DNA of 10,682 bases from CAYLLN01 sp040901775 (GCA_040901775.1 JBBDYF010000310.1:1-10682), one strand, 5' to 3'. Shown: positions 1-6,824, numbered from the stretch's first letter. The notes: a model not told the origin generated them from the letters alone. Translations and numbers: made by a program.

Positions 1-41
1 ATTGGAACCGATTTCCCACCTACTTTCGAGACGCTCACACG

Positions 42-77
42 CTCAGTTCCTATCGGCAACTCAGTTCCTGTCGGGCA
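42..77. repeat. Two adjacent 18-bp imperfect direct repeats upstream of the kinase operon
   Basis: CTCAGTTCCTATCGGCAA (42-59) is followed directly by CTCAGTTCCTGTCGGGCA (60-77). The first ten bases are identical and only a few later positions differ. Each unit contains GTTCC, which is GGAAC on the other strand, and a plus-strand GGAACC lies at 4-9. The array ends 26 bp before the kinase start, so it is well placed to be an operator. That role is inferred from position only. Confidence 0.6.
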
Positions 78-103
78 CCAGCGCCTGGGGGTAGAATACA
101 CGC

Positions 104-2212
104 ATGAATTCCCGAGCCGCGACGATCGACGCCCTCGGACCTGCGGCAACAGAGCCGGCGGTCGCTCTGGCTGTTCCCCGAGGCGCCATGAAATTTCAAT
201 ATGCCAGCGGTTCGCGCCCGCTCGAGGGCTACACCATCAAGCGCGGCATCGGTCGCGGCGGCTTCGGCGAGGTCTATTTTGCGACCAGCGACGCCGGCAA
301 AGAGCTGGCTTTGAAGCATGTCGAGCGAAACCTGGAGGTCGAGCTGCGCGGCGTCAGCCAGTGCCTCAACCTGCGGCATGCAAATCTGATCGACCTGTAC
401 GACGTGCGCTACGACGAGCAGGGAGAAGCCTGGGTCGTCATGGAATACGTCGGCGGCCCAAACCTCAAAGAGGTTTGCGACCGCAACCCCAACGGCTTGC
501 CGCTAGACGAAGTGAATCGCTTGTTCCGCGGGCTCGCGGCGGGGGTCGCCTACCTGCACGACCACGGCATCGTCCATCGCGATTTGAAGCCGGGCAACAT
601 TTTCGACGACGAAGGGGTCGTCAAAATTGGCGACTACGGGCTGTCGAAGTTCATCTCGTGCAGTCGCCGCAGCGGCCAGACCGAGAGCGTCGGCACGTTC
701 CACTACATGGCGCCGGAAATCGGCAAGGGAGTGTACGGCAAAGAGATCGACACCTATGCCCTGGGGATCATGCTGTTTGAGATGCTCACGGGTCGCGTCC
801 CGTTCGAGGGAGAGAGCAGCCAAGAAATTATCATGAAGCATCTGACGGCCGATCCCGATCTGACGGGCGTGCCGCAGCCATACCGCGCCGTGATCCAGCG
901 GGCCTTGCAGAAAGACCCGGAAAAGCGGTTCGCCAATGTGACCGAAATGCTGGCCGCGCTCGAATCACCGCTCTCAATAGCCGGGACCAAACCTGGTCCC
1001 GGTCCCCTGCCGACCAGCTTTACCCTGCCGACCAGCTTTACCCTGCCGACCGCCGCCATTGCTACCGCCCCGGAGCCCCCCGTCTATATCGGCGAAGAGG
1101 ACGAAGGGATCGAGTTCGGCCCGCTGCACGAGACGCCATTGAATGCCGAAATTGTGCCGACGGGCGGCCACTTGCCAGCGGCGCGCAGTCCGCGCCGCTC
1201 GCCGGGCGAGCCGATAGGCGCGGCGTTTAGCCGAGGATGGCACCGGTTCGGACAATGGTGGAATCATGGCACGCTCAGCACGCCGGTCAAGATCGGCTTG
1301 TTGCTGTCGGTGGCCATTTTGCTACTGGTTTACGGCGGCAGCCTGTTGCCGGTGGCCGTCGGCCTGGGCTGCCTGTACCTGGTTTATCTGGGCATCCGGC
1401 TTTGCACGAGGGCCTTGGCCGCCCCTGCCGCAAGTTCCGCCGCCGCGGCAACGCCTGTTGCCGGCAATCTTCCGCGCAGCCCAGATTGGCAACCGCTCAC
1501 CTGGGAACAAAAGGGGCGGCACGTTCTGAACATGAAAACGGCCGGCGACCGAGTCGGCGAGTTGACCGGCTCGATGCTCTCGGCGGCGCTCGTCGCCGGG
1601 GTGTTGACGGTGGTGCTGGTGGCGATCGGCGGCAAATCGCTCGACAACTCGGCCAACCCGCTGGCGGGGCCGGCCTGGCTTTGGCTGGTGACCACGCTCG
1701 GTGCGTGGCTCGTGTTGGCGTGCGGCAAGGTCTTCGAGCGTTCGGCGGGCGAGATGGTTTGGCGGCGCTTCGCCATGCTCGTCGTCGGCTTGGGCTTGGG
1801 AGCGCTCGCCTTTCTCGCCAGCGAGTTCCTGATGGTCAGCCTGACCGACGGCCTGATCGCCCGCAGCATCGCCGGCAGGAATTGGTCGCAAGCCAACATG
1901 TATGCCTTCGACGGAACGCCCAAGATTGTCGCGTTTCTGGCTTACTTCGGCGCGATCTTCCTCACCGTCGGCTGGTGGAAACAGACCGATCCGTTGCGCG
2001 CGTCGCGGCTGCGGATCGGCCCGATTTTGGTTGCCGTGGTGGCTGCCTGGCTGTGGCATGTGGTGTGCCCCTTCCCGCAGCCCTGGGGCTTTATGGCGGT
2101 GGGGGCGATCTCGATTGCCGCGCAGCTTTCGGCCCCGTGGATGAGCCCGCGCGAGCGGGCCGCAGCGGGAATGCGGGGAAATCGCATCCTTCCATTTTCT
2201 CGATCTTCATAG
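104..2212 (+). CDS. Membrane-anchored Hanks-type serine/threonine protein kinase
   Basis: This 702-aa protein phosphorylates Ser/Thr residues using ATP. The kinase domain covers about residues 43-288. It has the glycine loop GRGGFGEV (50-57), the ATP-binding Lys71, the catalytic loop HRDLKPGN (158-165) with Asp160, the metal-binding Asp177 in DYG (in place of DFG), and APE (203-205). All catalytic residues are present, so it should be active. A Pro-rich linker (about 290-390) contains the duplicated peptide PTSFTL. About eight hydrophobic segments follow (near 395-412, 414-433, 490-510, 524-541, 555-578, 608-625, 638-657 and 660-680), which places the kinase domain in the cytoplasm. No extracellular sensor domain such as PASTA is visible. 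The start at 104 has a GGGGG run 12 nt upstream and a TAGAAT box at 92-97. A second in-frame ATG at 188 (preceded by GAGG) would remove only 28 Ala-rich residues and is a real alternative. Eleven nt separate it from the next gene. Family assignment is certain; target and signal are unknown. Confidence 0.95.
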   Translation: MNSRAATIDALGPAATEPAVALAVPRGAMKFQYASGSRPLEGYTIKRGIGRGGFGEVYFATSDAGKELALKHVERNLEVELRGVSQCLNLRHANLIDLYDVRYDEQGEAWVVMEYVGGPNLKEVCDRNPNGLPLDEVNRLFRGLAAGVAYLHDHGIVHRDLKPGNIFDDEGVVKIGDYGLSKFISCSRRSGQTESVGTFHYMAPEIGKGVYGKEIDTYALGIMLFEMLTGRVPFEGESSQEIIMKHLTADPDLTGVPQPYRAVIQRALQKDPEKRFANVTEMLAALESPLSIAGTKPGPGPLPTSFTLPTSFTLPTAAIATAPEPPVYIGEEDEGIEFGPLHETPLNAEIVPTGGHLPAARSPRRSPGEPIGAAFSRGWHRFGQWWNHGTLSTPVKIGLLLSVAILLLVYGGSLLPVAVGLGCLYLVYLGIRLCTRALAAPAASSAAAATPVAGNLPRSPDWQPLTWEQKGRHVLNMKTAGDRVGELTGSMLSAALVAGVLTVVLVAIGGKSLDNSANPLAGPAWLWLVTTLGAWLVLACGKVFERSAGEMVWRRFAMLVVGLGLGALAFLASEFLMVSLTDGLIARSIAGRNWSQANMYAFDGTPKIVAFLAYFGAIFLTVGWWKQTDPLRASRLRIGPILVAVVAAWLWHVVCPFPQPWGFMAVGAISIAAQLSAPWMSPRERAAAGMRGNRILPFSRSS
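981..1002. repeat. Perfect 9-bp inverted repeat inside the kinase linker
   Basis: The arms CCGGGACCA (981-989) and TGGTCCCGG (994-1002) are exact reverse complements around a 4-nt loop. It lies in the low-constraint linker just after the kinase domain and directly before the 18-bp tandem repeat. It may be an in-frame insertion of a small palindromic repeat; a chance GC-rich hairpin cannot be excluded. Confidence 0.6.
1005..1051 (+). repeat. 18-bp in-frame tandem repeat (2.6 copies) in the kinase linker
   Basis: The unit CCCTGCCGACCAGCTTTA occurs at 1005-1022 and 1023-1040 without mismatch, and its first 11 bases recur at 1041-1051. The unit length is a multiple of three, so it duplicates the peptide LPTSFT without breaking the frame. 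Perfect identity suggests a recent slippage duplication. Confidence 0.85.
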
Positions 2213-2223
2213 GCTGGATTGCC

Positions 2224-3123
2224 ATGTTTACTATTTCGTTCGCCCCTGTCGCTTTGGTGCTCGCAGCAACTGTCGTTGCCGTCGCTTGGCCCCTGCTGGC
2301 CCTGCCGCGGGTGCGCCGCGTGCTGTTGTGCGCGGGGGGATCGTGCTGTATCGGGTGCGGCGCTTTCGTGTTCAGCCTCGTGGCGGCTGGGCAGATGAGC
2401 GTCGTCGTCGCTGCCGAGCCGGCAGAAGCCGCCGAGGAGGAAAGTTCCGCCCCCGGCAGCCAATCACCGGGTATTGAAGCGCCGGCGATCGAAGTATTGG
2501 ACAGCGACACCGCTGCGCCCGCCAGCCTGAGCGAAGAACCGCAGATCGAGCCGGCATCGCCGACCGTAATCATTCCGCCCGGGCGGCCCGCCTGGGTCGA
2601 AACCGACCTGAACGAGTCCGCCCCGGTCCACTCCTTATCGGTAACGTCCGAGCCGCGGCACAGCAAGGCCGAGGCTCGTCGCCAGTTGGACGAAGCCCTG
2701 GTGCGCGAGACGAGCCAGTACATCGCCGACTACCTCCATTCGCCGCTGGCCGGCAAGTTCATTTCGTTCGACGCCCGCACGATCAAGCAGCGCTTCGTCA
2801 AACCGGAAAACCTCTACTCCGAAACGCTGGAACATTCCTGGGGGTCAACGTATCAGTCGCATGCCTTGCTCGAATGTGGCCCCGAACTGCGGGACGAACT
2901 CGACAGCCGCTGGGCGAAGGTGCGGGCCACCAGCCGACTGACGCAACTGGGGTTGTTCTCGGGGGCGGCACTCCTGCTGTTGGGATCGGTGTGCGGCTAC
3001 TTCCGGCTCGACAATGCGACCCGCGGCTACTACACGGGGCGCTTGCAGTTGCTGGCGGCGGCGGCGATACTAGCCGTCGTTGGAGTGGGGGTCTTTGTGG
3101 CGCGCGGGATCACCTGGATGTGA
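2224..3123 (+). CDS. Four-helix membrane protein of unknown function, kinase partner
   Basis: This 299-aa protein has two N-terminal hydrophobic segments (about 5-25 and 33-56), an acidic, Pro/Ala-rich stretch (64-135), a folded-looking soluble part (about 145-235), and two C-terminal membrane segments (about 240-260 and 272-295). The region between the last two helices carries RLDNATRGYYTGRLQ, which I recall from other planctomycete hypothetical proteins; I assign no function. The ATG at 2224 is chosen because it lies 11 nt after the kinase stop and opens with a membrane segment. The frame is also open upstream, but that part is a shadow of the kinase gene. Position suggests it is translated with the kinase and may be its sensor or substrate. 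That is inference. Confidence 0.85.
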   Translation: MFTISFAPVALVLAATVVAVAWPLLALPRVRRVLLCAGGSCCIGCGAFVFSLVAAGQMSVVVAAEPAEAAEEESSAPGSQSPGIEAPAIEVLDSDTAAPASLSEEPQIEPASPTVIIPPGRPAWVETDLNESAPVHSLSVTSEPRHSKAEARRQLDEALVRETSQYIADYLHSPLAGKFISFDARTIKQRFVKPENLYSETLEHSWGSTYQSHALLECGPELRDELDSRWAKVRATSRLTQLGLFSGAALLLLGSVCGYFRLDNATRGYYTGRLQLLAAAAILAVVGVGVFVARGITWM

Positions 3124-3183
3124 CGCGCCGAGCGAGGCCCCTGGCTCGTTCACGCCCGCTTTTCCTGGTGCTCCCTCACCGCC

Positions 3184-3831
3184 ATGATCTCCAGTACCGA
3201 CGCCGATAGTCTGCTCGTCGATCGCATCCGCCGCGGCGAAGAGGGCGCGTGGGACGATTTGATCGCGCGCTACGAAGGACGGCTCTTGGCGTTCGTCGAA
3301 AGTCGTCTGGGGCGGCGCGGACCCAGCGAAGACATCGTGCAGGAATCGTTCCTGGGCTTTCTGAATAGCCTGCCGAACTACGACGGCCGCCGCCCGCTCG
3401 AAAGCTACCTGTTTTCGATCTGCGCGTACAAACTAACCGACCACCTGCGGCGCGAGGGGCGTCGGCCCGCCGTGCCCCTGTCGGCCGCTAGCGACACCAG
3501 CGGCGATTGGCAAGTTTGGGGAAGCGCTCGCCAAGCAAGCTCGATTGCCCGCAGTGGCGAACGCAAGCAGCTCGAAGAAAAGGCGATTGCCGAGGCGCTG
3601 ACCGAACAGTTCGACCGCTGGCGCGACAAGGGAGAGTGGACCAAGCTGATGTGCGCCGAGCTGCTGTTCGTTCGCGGCTGGCCCAACAAGGAAGTGGCCG
3701 AGCGGCTGAGCCTGACCGAGCAGCAGGTGGCCAACTACAAGTTCGATTTCATCGCCCGCCTGCGAACCCTGATCCAGCGACAGGATTTGAATGAAGAGGT
3801 TTTTCCGGAACTGTACGAAGAGACGAATTGA
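3184..3831 (+). CDS. RNA polymerase ECF-type sigma factor (sigma-70 family)
   Basis: This 215-aa protein would direct RNA polymerase to a specific promoter set. The sigma-2 domain covers about residues 12-92, with a core-binding region SEDIVQESFLGFL (48-60) and a -10 recognition part around PLESYLFSICAYKLTDHLRR (71-90). A Ser-rich linker (about 95-128) follows. The sigma-4 domain (about 138-200) carries the helix-turn-helix NKEVAERLSLTEQQVANYKFDFIARL. There is no region 1.1 or sigma-3, as expected for an ECF factor. The ATG at 3184 follows the upstream gene by 60 nt and lacks a clear Shine-Dalgarno site. ECF factors linked to Ser/Thr kinases are an established planctomycete theme; in Vibrio parahaemolyticus the kinase PknT activates the sigma factor EcfP by phosphorylation. 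Control by the neighbouring kinase is therefore plausible but not shown here. Confidence 0.93.
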   Translation: MISSTDADSLLVDRIRRGEEGAWDDLIARYEGRLLAFVESRLGRRGPSEDIVQESFLGFLNSLPNYDGRRPLESYLFSICAYKLTDHLRREGRRPAVPLSAASDTSGDWQVWGSARQASSIARSGERKQLEEKAIAEALTEQFDRWRDKGEWTKLMCAELLFVRGWPNKEVAERLSLTEQQVANYKFDFIARLRTLIQRQDLNEEVFPELYEETN

Positions 3832-3860
3832 CTTTCGACTTTGAACCTTGAACTTTGAAC
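3831..3860. repeat. Heptamer tandem repeat array between the sigma and AIM24 genes
   Basis: Four head-to-tail heptamers, ACTTTCG, ACTTTGA, ACCTTGA and ACTTTGA, begin on the last base of the sigma stop codon and are followed by AC. The array is AT-richer than its surroundings. It contains a TTG (3848) in frame with the next gene, but the ATG at 3875 is the better start because the extension would only translate the repeat. Confidence 0.8.
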
Positions 3861-3874
3861 CCCAAACTCCCCCC

Positions 3875-4579
3875 ATGACCCGCTACACCCTCAACGACTT
3901 TGTCGCCGCCACTACCCAAAAAGATCGCGGACAAGGGCTCTTCGAGCTCGAAAGCCCGCGGATGCTCGAGGTGAATCTGAACGGCATGATCTGGACCAAA
4001 ACCGGCGCGATGAAAGCGTATGTCGGTCAGGTCAAGTTCGAGCGCGAAGGAGTCTTCGAGCACGGCATCGGCAAGTTCTTCAAAAAGGCCCTGACCGGCG
4101 AGGGAACGCGGCTGACCAAGGCGACCGGGCAAGGCGCGTTGTACCTGGCCGACGAGGGCAAGAGCGTGCAAATCCTGCAGTTACACGGCGAGTCGATCTT
4201 CGTCAACGGCAGCGACCTGTTGGCGTTCGAGCCTTCGCTGAAGTGGGACATTACGATCATGCGCAAGCTGTCGGCCATGCTGGCCGGCGGCCTGTTCAAC
4301 GTCAAGCTCGAAGGGCACGGCCTGCTGGCGATCACCACGCACCACGAGCCGCTGACCCTGCTGGTGCAGCCGGGGCGGCCGGTTCGCACCGACCCGAACG
4401 CGACGGTCGCCTGGTCGGGCACGCTGACGCCCGAGTTCAAAACCGATATGTCGCTGAAGACCTTCTTTGGTCGCGGCAGCGGCGAGTCGTTTCAGATGGA
4501 ATTCAACGGGCAGGGCTTCGTGGTGATTCAGCCATTCGAGGAACGGCCCTTACAAGCGGCCCAGGCGGGGGCGGGGTAA
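3875..4579 (+). CDS. AIM24 family protein
   Basis: This 234-aa protein matches the AIM24 family along nearly its full length. The family is named from a yeast mitochondrial protein and is widespread in bacteria; its biochemical role is not settled. Recognisable family features are GMIWTKTGAMKAYVG (37-51), LTGEG (73-77), KATGQGALYLAD (82-93), the VNGSDLLAFEPSLKWDI core (110-126), AGGLFNVKLEGHGLLAITT (137-155), PVRTDPNATVAWS (169-181) and KTFFGRGSGESFQMEF (195-210), ending FVVIQPFEE. Aligned Gly and hydrophobic positions suggest an all-beta fold. No signal peptide or membrane segment is seen. It begins 43 nt after the sigma gene, across the heptamer array, and ends 2 nt before the next ATG, so it is probably translationally coupled to the anti-sigma-like gene. 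An in-frame TTG at 3848 would add nine residues encoded mostly by the repeat and is disfavoured. Confidence 0.93.
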   Translation: MTRYTLNDFVAATTQKDRGQGLFELESPRMLEVNLNGMIWTKTGAMKAYVGQVKFEREGVFEHGIGKFFKKALTGEGTRLTKATGQGALYLADEGKSVQILQLHGESIFVNGSDLLAFEPSLKWDITIMRKLSAMLAGGLFNVKLEGHGLLAITTHHEPLTLLVQPGRPVRTDPNATVAWSGTLTPEFKTDMSLKTFFGRGSGESFQMEFNGQGFVVIQPFEERPLQAAQAGAG

Positions 4580-4581
4580 CG

Positions 4582-4992
4582 ATGGCGCAGCGCATCACTC
4601 AGTCGGACTTGCAGGCGTATCTCGACGAGGCGCTGCCGCCGGAAGAAATGGCGGCGGTCGAAGCCCAACTGCGCAGCCAGCCCGACCTGCTGCGGCAATT
4701 GGCCGCGATCAACGGCCGGCGCGACGCGGGGGTGCATAGCGTCGGCGAGATTTGGCGGCGCGGCCGGCTGAGCTGCCCGTCGCGGCAACATTTGGGCAGC
4801 CACCTCTTGGGCGCGCTCGACGAGCAGCACGCCGCCTACATCGACTTCCACCTGACCATCATCGGCTGCCGCTATTGCCAGGCGAACCTCGACGACCTGC
4901 GCCGCCAACAGGAAGAAACGGCCGAAACGGTCGAGACCCGCCGGACCAAGTACTTTCAATCGACCGCCGGGCATTTGCGGAGCAAGCGGTAA
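4582..4992 (+). CDS. Small protein with a zinc-binding anti-sigma-like C-terminal motif
   Basis: This 136-aa soluble protein has two short modules. The N-terminal part (6-45), ITQSDLQAYLDEALPPEEMA followed by a helix, resembles the start of an anti-sigma domain, but the usual HxxxCxxC is replaced by non-ligand residues. The C-terminal part (about 62-105) has Cys65, His70, His90 and a CRYC pair (Cys96, Cys99), giving H-x5-C-x2-C within DFHLTIIGCRYCQANL. This resembles the zinc-associated anti-sigma fold but sits C-terminally and has no membrane segment after it. A charged tail rich in Glu, Thr and Arg follows (107-136). The ATG is 2 nt after the AIM24 stop and a GGGG run lies just upstream, so coupling is likely. 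Location two genes after an ECF sigma factor supports an anti-sigma role, but that is inference; it could also be a redox or metal-responsive adaptor. Confidence 0.82.
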   Translation: MAQRITQSDLQAYLDEALPPEEMAAVEAQLRSQPDLLRQLAAINGRRDAGVHSVGEIWRRGRLSCPSRQHLGSHLLGALDEQHAAYIDFHLTIIGCRYCQANLDDLRRQQEETAETVETRRTKYFQSTAGHLRSKR

Positions 4993-5032
4993 ATTAGTCC
5001 GCAATTTCATCGCGGGGTCGTTGCCACCGACA

Positions 5033-5554
5033 ATGAAGTACGGGTTCCACTTCTCTGTTCGCGCTAGAGCGGCCGTTACCCAAATGTCAGGTCATTTCGA
5101 AGATGAAGTCCGCAAGTTTAGTTGGAAGCAGTGGAGCTATACTTCGGGCGCGTACGCAGAGCTGCGCAAGGCAAGCCCAGCAATTCCTTGCTGCTACGGA
5201 GTTTACCTAATCCGCGCACCGGTCCCCCTGGCGAGAGTCCATGGTGAGTCAAATGTCATTTACATTGGACAGGCGGGGGGCCAATCGAGGCGTGGGAAAC
5301 AAGGAATTGGTCCTGGCAATGGTGGCCGAGGCCGATTGTTCAATACACGCGGAAATGACGAGATAGTAAGAGAGAGGATCGAAGGACTGTATCCAGGCCA
5401 GACGTTCTCGGTCGAGTGTTGCTTTCTGGACGACGAGGATCCTGAGGACATCGAACGCGAACTGTTGGGTGCTTACATTGAGGAGCATTGTGAACTACCG
5501 CCCGCGAATCACAATCTCAAGAAATTGATCGCAGAACCGACGTACGAAGTGTAG
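5033..5554 (+). CDS. Stand-alone GIY-YIG-type nuclease domain protein
   Basis: This 173-aa protein appears to be a small GIY-YIG superfamily endonuclease, a family that cuts DNA with a single metal ion. The two signature strands are GVYLI (56-60) and VIYIGQA (75-81), spaced more widely than in the minimal domain. Arg99 or Arg101 in GGRGRLF suits the conserved helix arginine. Glu143 in ERELLGAYIEEH, with the Asn in ELPPANHN (near 158), suits the metal-binding Glu and the final Asn. There is no partner domain such as UvrC parts, so the target is unknown. The ATG at 5033 is preferred over an in-frame TTG at 5021; no strong Shine-Dalgarno site is present. GC content is about 54% by hand count, well below both flanks, and codon use is more AT-tolerant, which suggests horizontal transfer. 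It starts 40 nt after the operon and converges on the dehydrogenase gene. Confidence 0.8.
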   Translation: MKYGFHFSVRARAAVTQMSGHFEDEVRKFSWKQWSYTSGAYAELRKASPAIPCCYGVYLIRAPVPLARVHGESNVIYIGQAGGQSRRGKQGIGPGNGGRGRLFNTRGNDEIVRERIEGLYPGQTFSVECCFLDDEDPEDIERELLGAYIEEHCELPPANHNLKKLIAEPTYEV

Positions 5555-5610
5555 CCGTCATTGAGGCCATCTTTGCAGATCAGAGAAGAGGAACTCGTAC
5601 TTCCTGAACG

Positions 5611-6816
5611 TCAATAGGCGACCTCCAGAATGGCCAGCAAATCCGCCTCGGTCGGGCGGCGGGGGTTGGTGGCCATTAGCCGTTTGATGGCGAACGCCTT
5701 TTGCGCAAAGCCGGGCAACTGCTCGCGCGTGCCGCCAAGATCGCGAATCCGCAGCGGGATGCCGATCGCCGCCTGGATGCGTTCGACGGCGCGGATCGCC
5801 TGTTCGGCGGCTTGGGCCTCGCTCAGGCCGGCAACATTTTCGCCCAGGAGGGCTGCGATGCGGGCAAAGCTGGCCGTGCGCGCGGGCAAGTTGTAGCGCA
5901 TCACATGTGGCAAGAGCAACCCGTTGCCGGCGCCGTGCGAACAGTGCAGCACCGCGCCGATTGGATATTCCAAGGCGTGAACCAGCGCCACCGCGCAGTT
6001 CGAAAACGCCAAGCCCGCCGTCGTGGCGGCCAGGGCCATGCCGTCGCGGGCGGCCTGGTTGCCGCCATCCTGCACCGCCGCGACCAGGTGCCGGCCGATC
6101 AACTCGATCGCTTGTTCCGCCAGGCACATGCCCAAGGGGTGCCGCCCCTGGTAGGCGACCGGCTCGTGCGGCGGAGCGTCGTACTCTTGATAGTCAACCG
6201 CCGTGTACGCCTCGATGGCGTGGGTCAAGGCGTCGATCCCGCTATCGGCCGTTACCTGGAGCGGGCAGCCGTCGGTGAGGGCCGGATCGACCAGGGCCAG
6301 CGCCGGCCGGAGGAATTGGCTGAGCGTGCTGACCTTCACATGGTTGGCCGTATCGGTAAGGACCGCCGCGTGGCTCACTTCGCTGCCGGTGCCGGCCGTC
6401 GTGGGAACGCAGATCAAGGGGAGCACGGGCCCCGGCACATTGTCGAAGCCGAAGTAGTCGGCCGGCTGGCCGCCGTGCGAGAGCAAGATGGCGGCAAACT
6501 TGGCCAGGTCCATGTTGCTGCCGCCCCCCAGCCCCAGCACGCTGTCGGGGCGATAGGCCGCCGCCGCTTCGGCCGCCCGCACGGCAACCGCGATGCTCGG
6601 CTCGGCCTCGCCCTCGTCGAACACGTGCGACTGGATGCCCGCCGCCGCCAGGGGCGCGACCGCCCGCTCGACGATCCCCGCCGCGGCCAGCCGGCGGTCG
6701 GAAACGATAAAGACGCGGGCCAGCTTGCGCCGCCGCAAGAGGTCGCCAAGCTGGGCACAAGCGCCGCGCCCGAACGTCAATTGGCCGGCGGTATGGAAAG
6801 ACCAGGTGTTGCGCAC
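5611..6816 (-). CDS. Iron-containing alcohol dehydrogenase, hydroxyacid-oxoacid transhydrogenase-like
   Basis: This 401-aa cytoplasmic enzyme belongs to the group III metal-dependent alcohol dehydrogenases, which interconvert alcohols or hydroxyacids and carbonyls using NAD(P). The nucleotide-binding motif GGGSNMD is at 97-103. PTTAGTGSEV (138-147) is typical of the family. The expected metal ligands are Asp195, His199, His280 and His294, with the same D-x3-H and 14-residue H-H spacings as FucO-type enzymes. An extra segment, residues about 205-232 ending AYQGRHPLGM, resembles the AYQGSNP region of hydroxyacid-oxoacid transhydrogenase, which oxidises 4-hydroxybutyrate with 2-oxoglutarate as acceptor. 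The later transhydrogenase insertion before the fourth ligand is absent. The start is GTG with GAGG 4 nt upstream; the next Met is residue 102, so no other start is credible. It follows the 86-aa gene by 18 nt. Family is certain; substrate is a guess. Confidence 0.95.
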   Translation of the reverse strand: MRNTWSFHTAGQLTFGRGACAQLGDLLRRRKLARVFIVSDRRLAAAGIVERAVAPLAAAGIQSHVFDEGEAEPSIAVAVRAAEAAAAYRPDSVLGLGGGSNMDLAKFAAILLSHGGQPADYFGFDNVPGPVLPLICVPTTAGTGSEVSHAAVLTDTANHVKVSTLSQFLRPALALVDPALTDGCPLQVTADSGIDALTHAIEAYTAVDYQEYDAPPHEPVAYQGRHPLGMCLAEQAIELIGRHLVAAVQDGGNQAARDGMALAATTAGLAFSNCAVALVHALEYPIGAVLHCSHGAGNGLLLPHVMRYNLPARTASFARIAALLGENVAGLSEAQAAEQAIRAVERIQAAIGIPLRIRDLGGTREQLPGFAQKAFAIKRLMATNPRRPTEADLLAILEVAY

Positions 6817-6820
6817 GAGT

Positions 6821-6824
6821 CCTC
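6821..6824 (-). promoter_or_regulatory. Shine-Dalgarno site supporting the GTG start of the dehydrogenase
   Basis: On the minus strand GAGG precedes the GTG codon at 6816 by 4 nt, inside the 18-nt spacer after the 86-aa gene. This supports the non-ATG start. Confidence 0.6.

Noticed and set aside
1322..2059. 245-codon minus-strand frame
   Set aside because: Lies wholly opposite the kinase membrane domain and has the typical shadow composition of Gln, Arg and His.
1237..2223. In-frame upstream extension of the four-helix membrane protein
   Set aside because: It overlaps the kinase gene in another frame, is Arg/Gly-rich nonsense, and the credible start is the ATG at 2224.
5589..5605. AGGAA/TTCCT hairpin between convergent genes as a bidirectional terminator
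   Set aside because: Five weak pairs with a 7-nt loop and no T-run.
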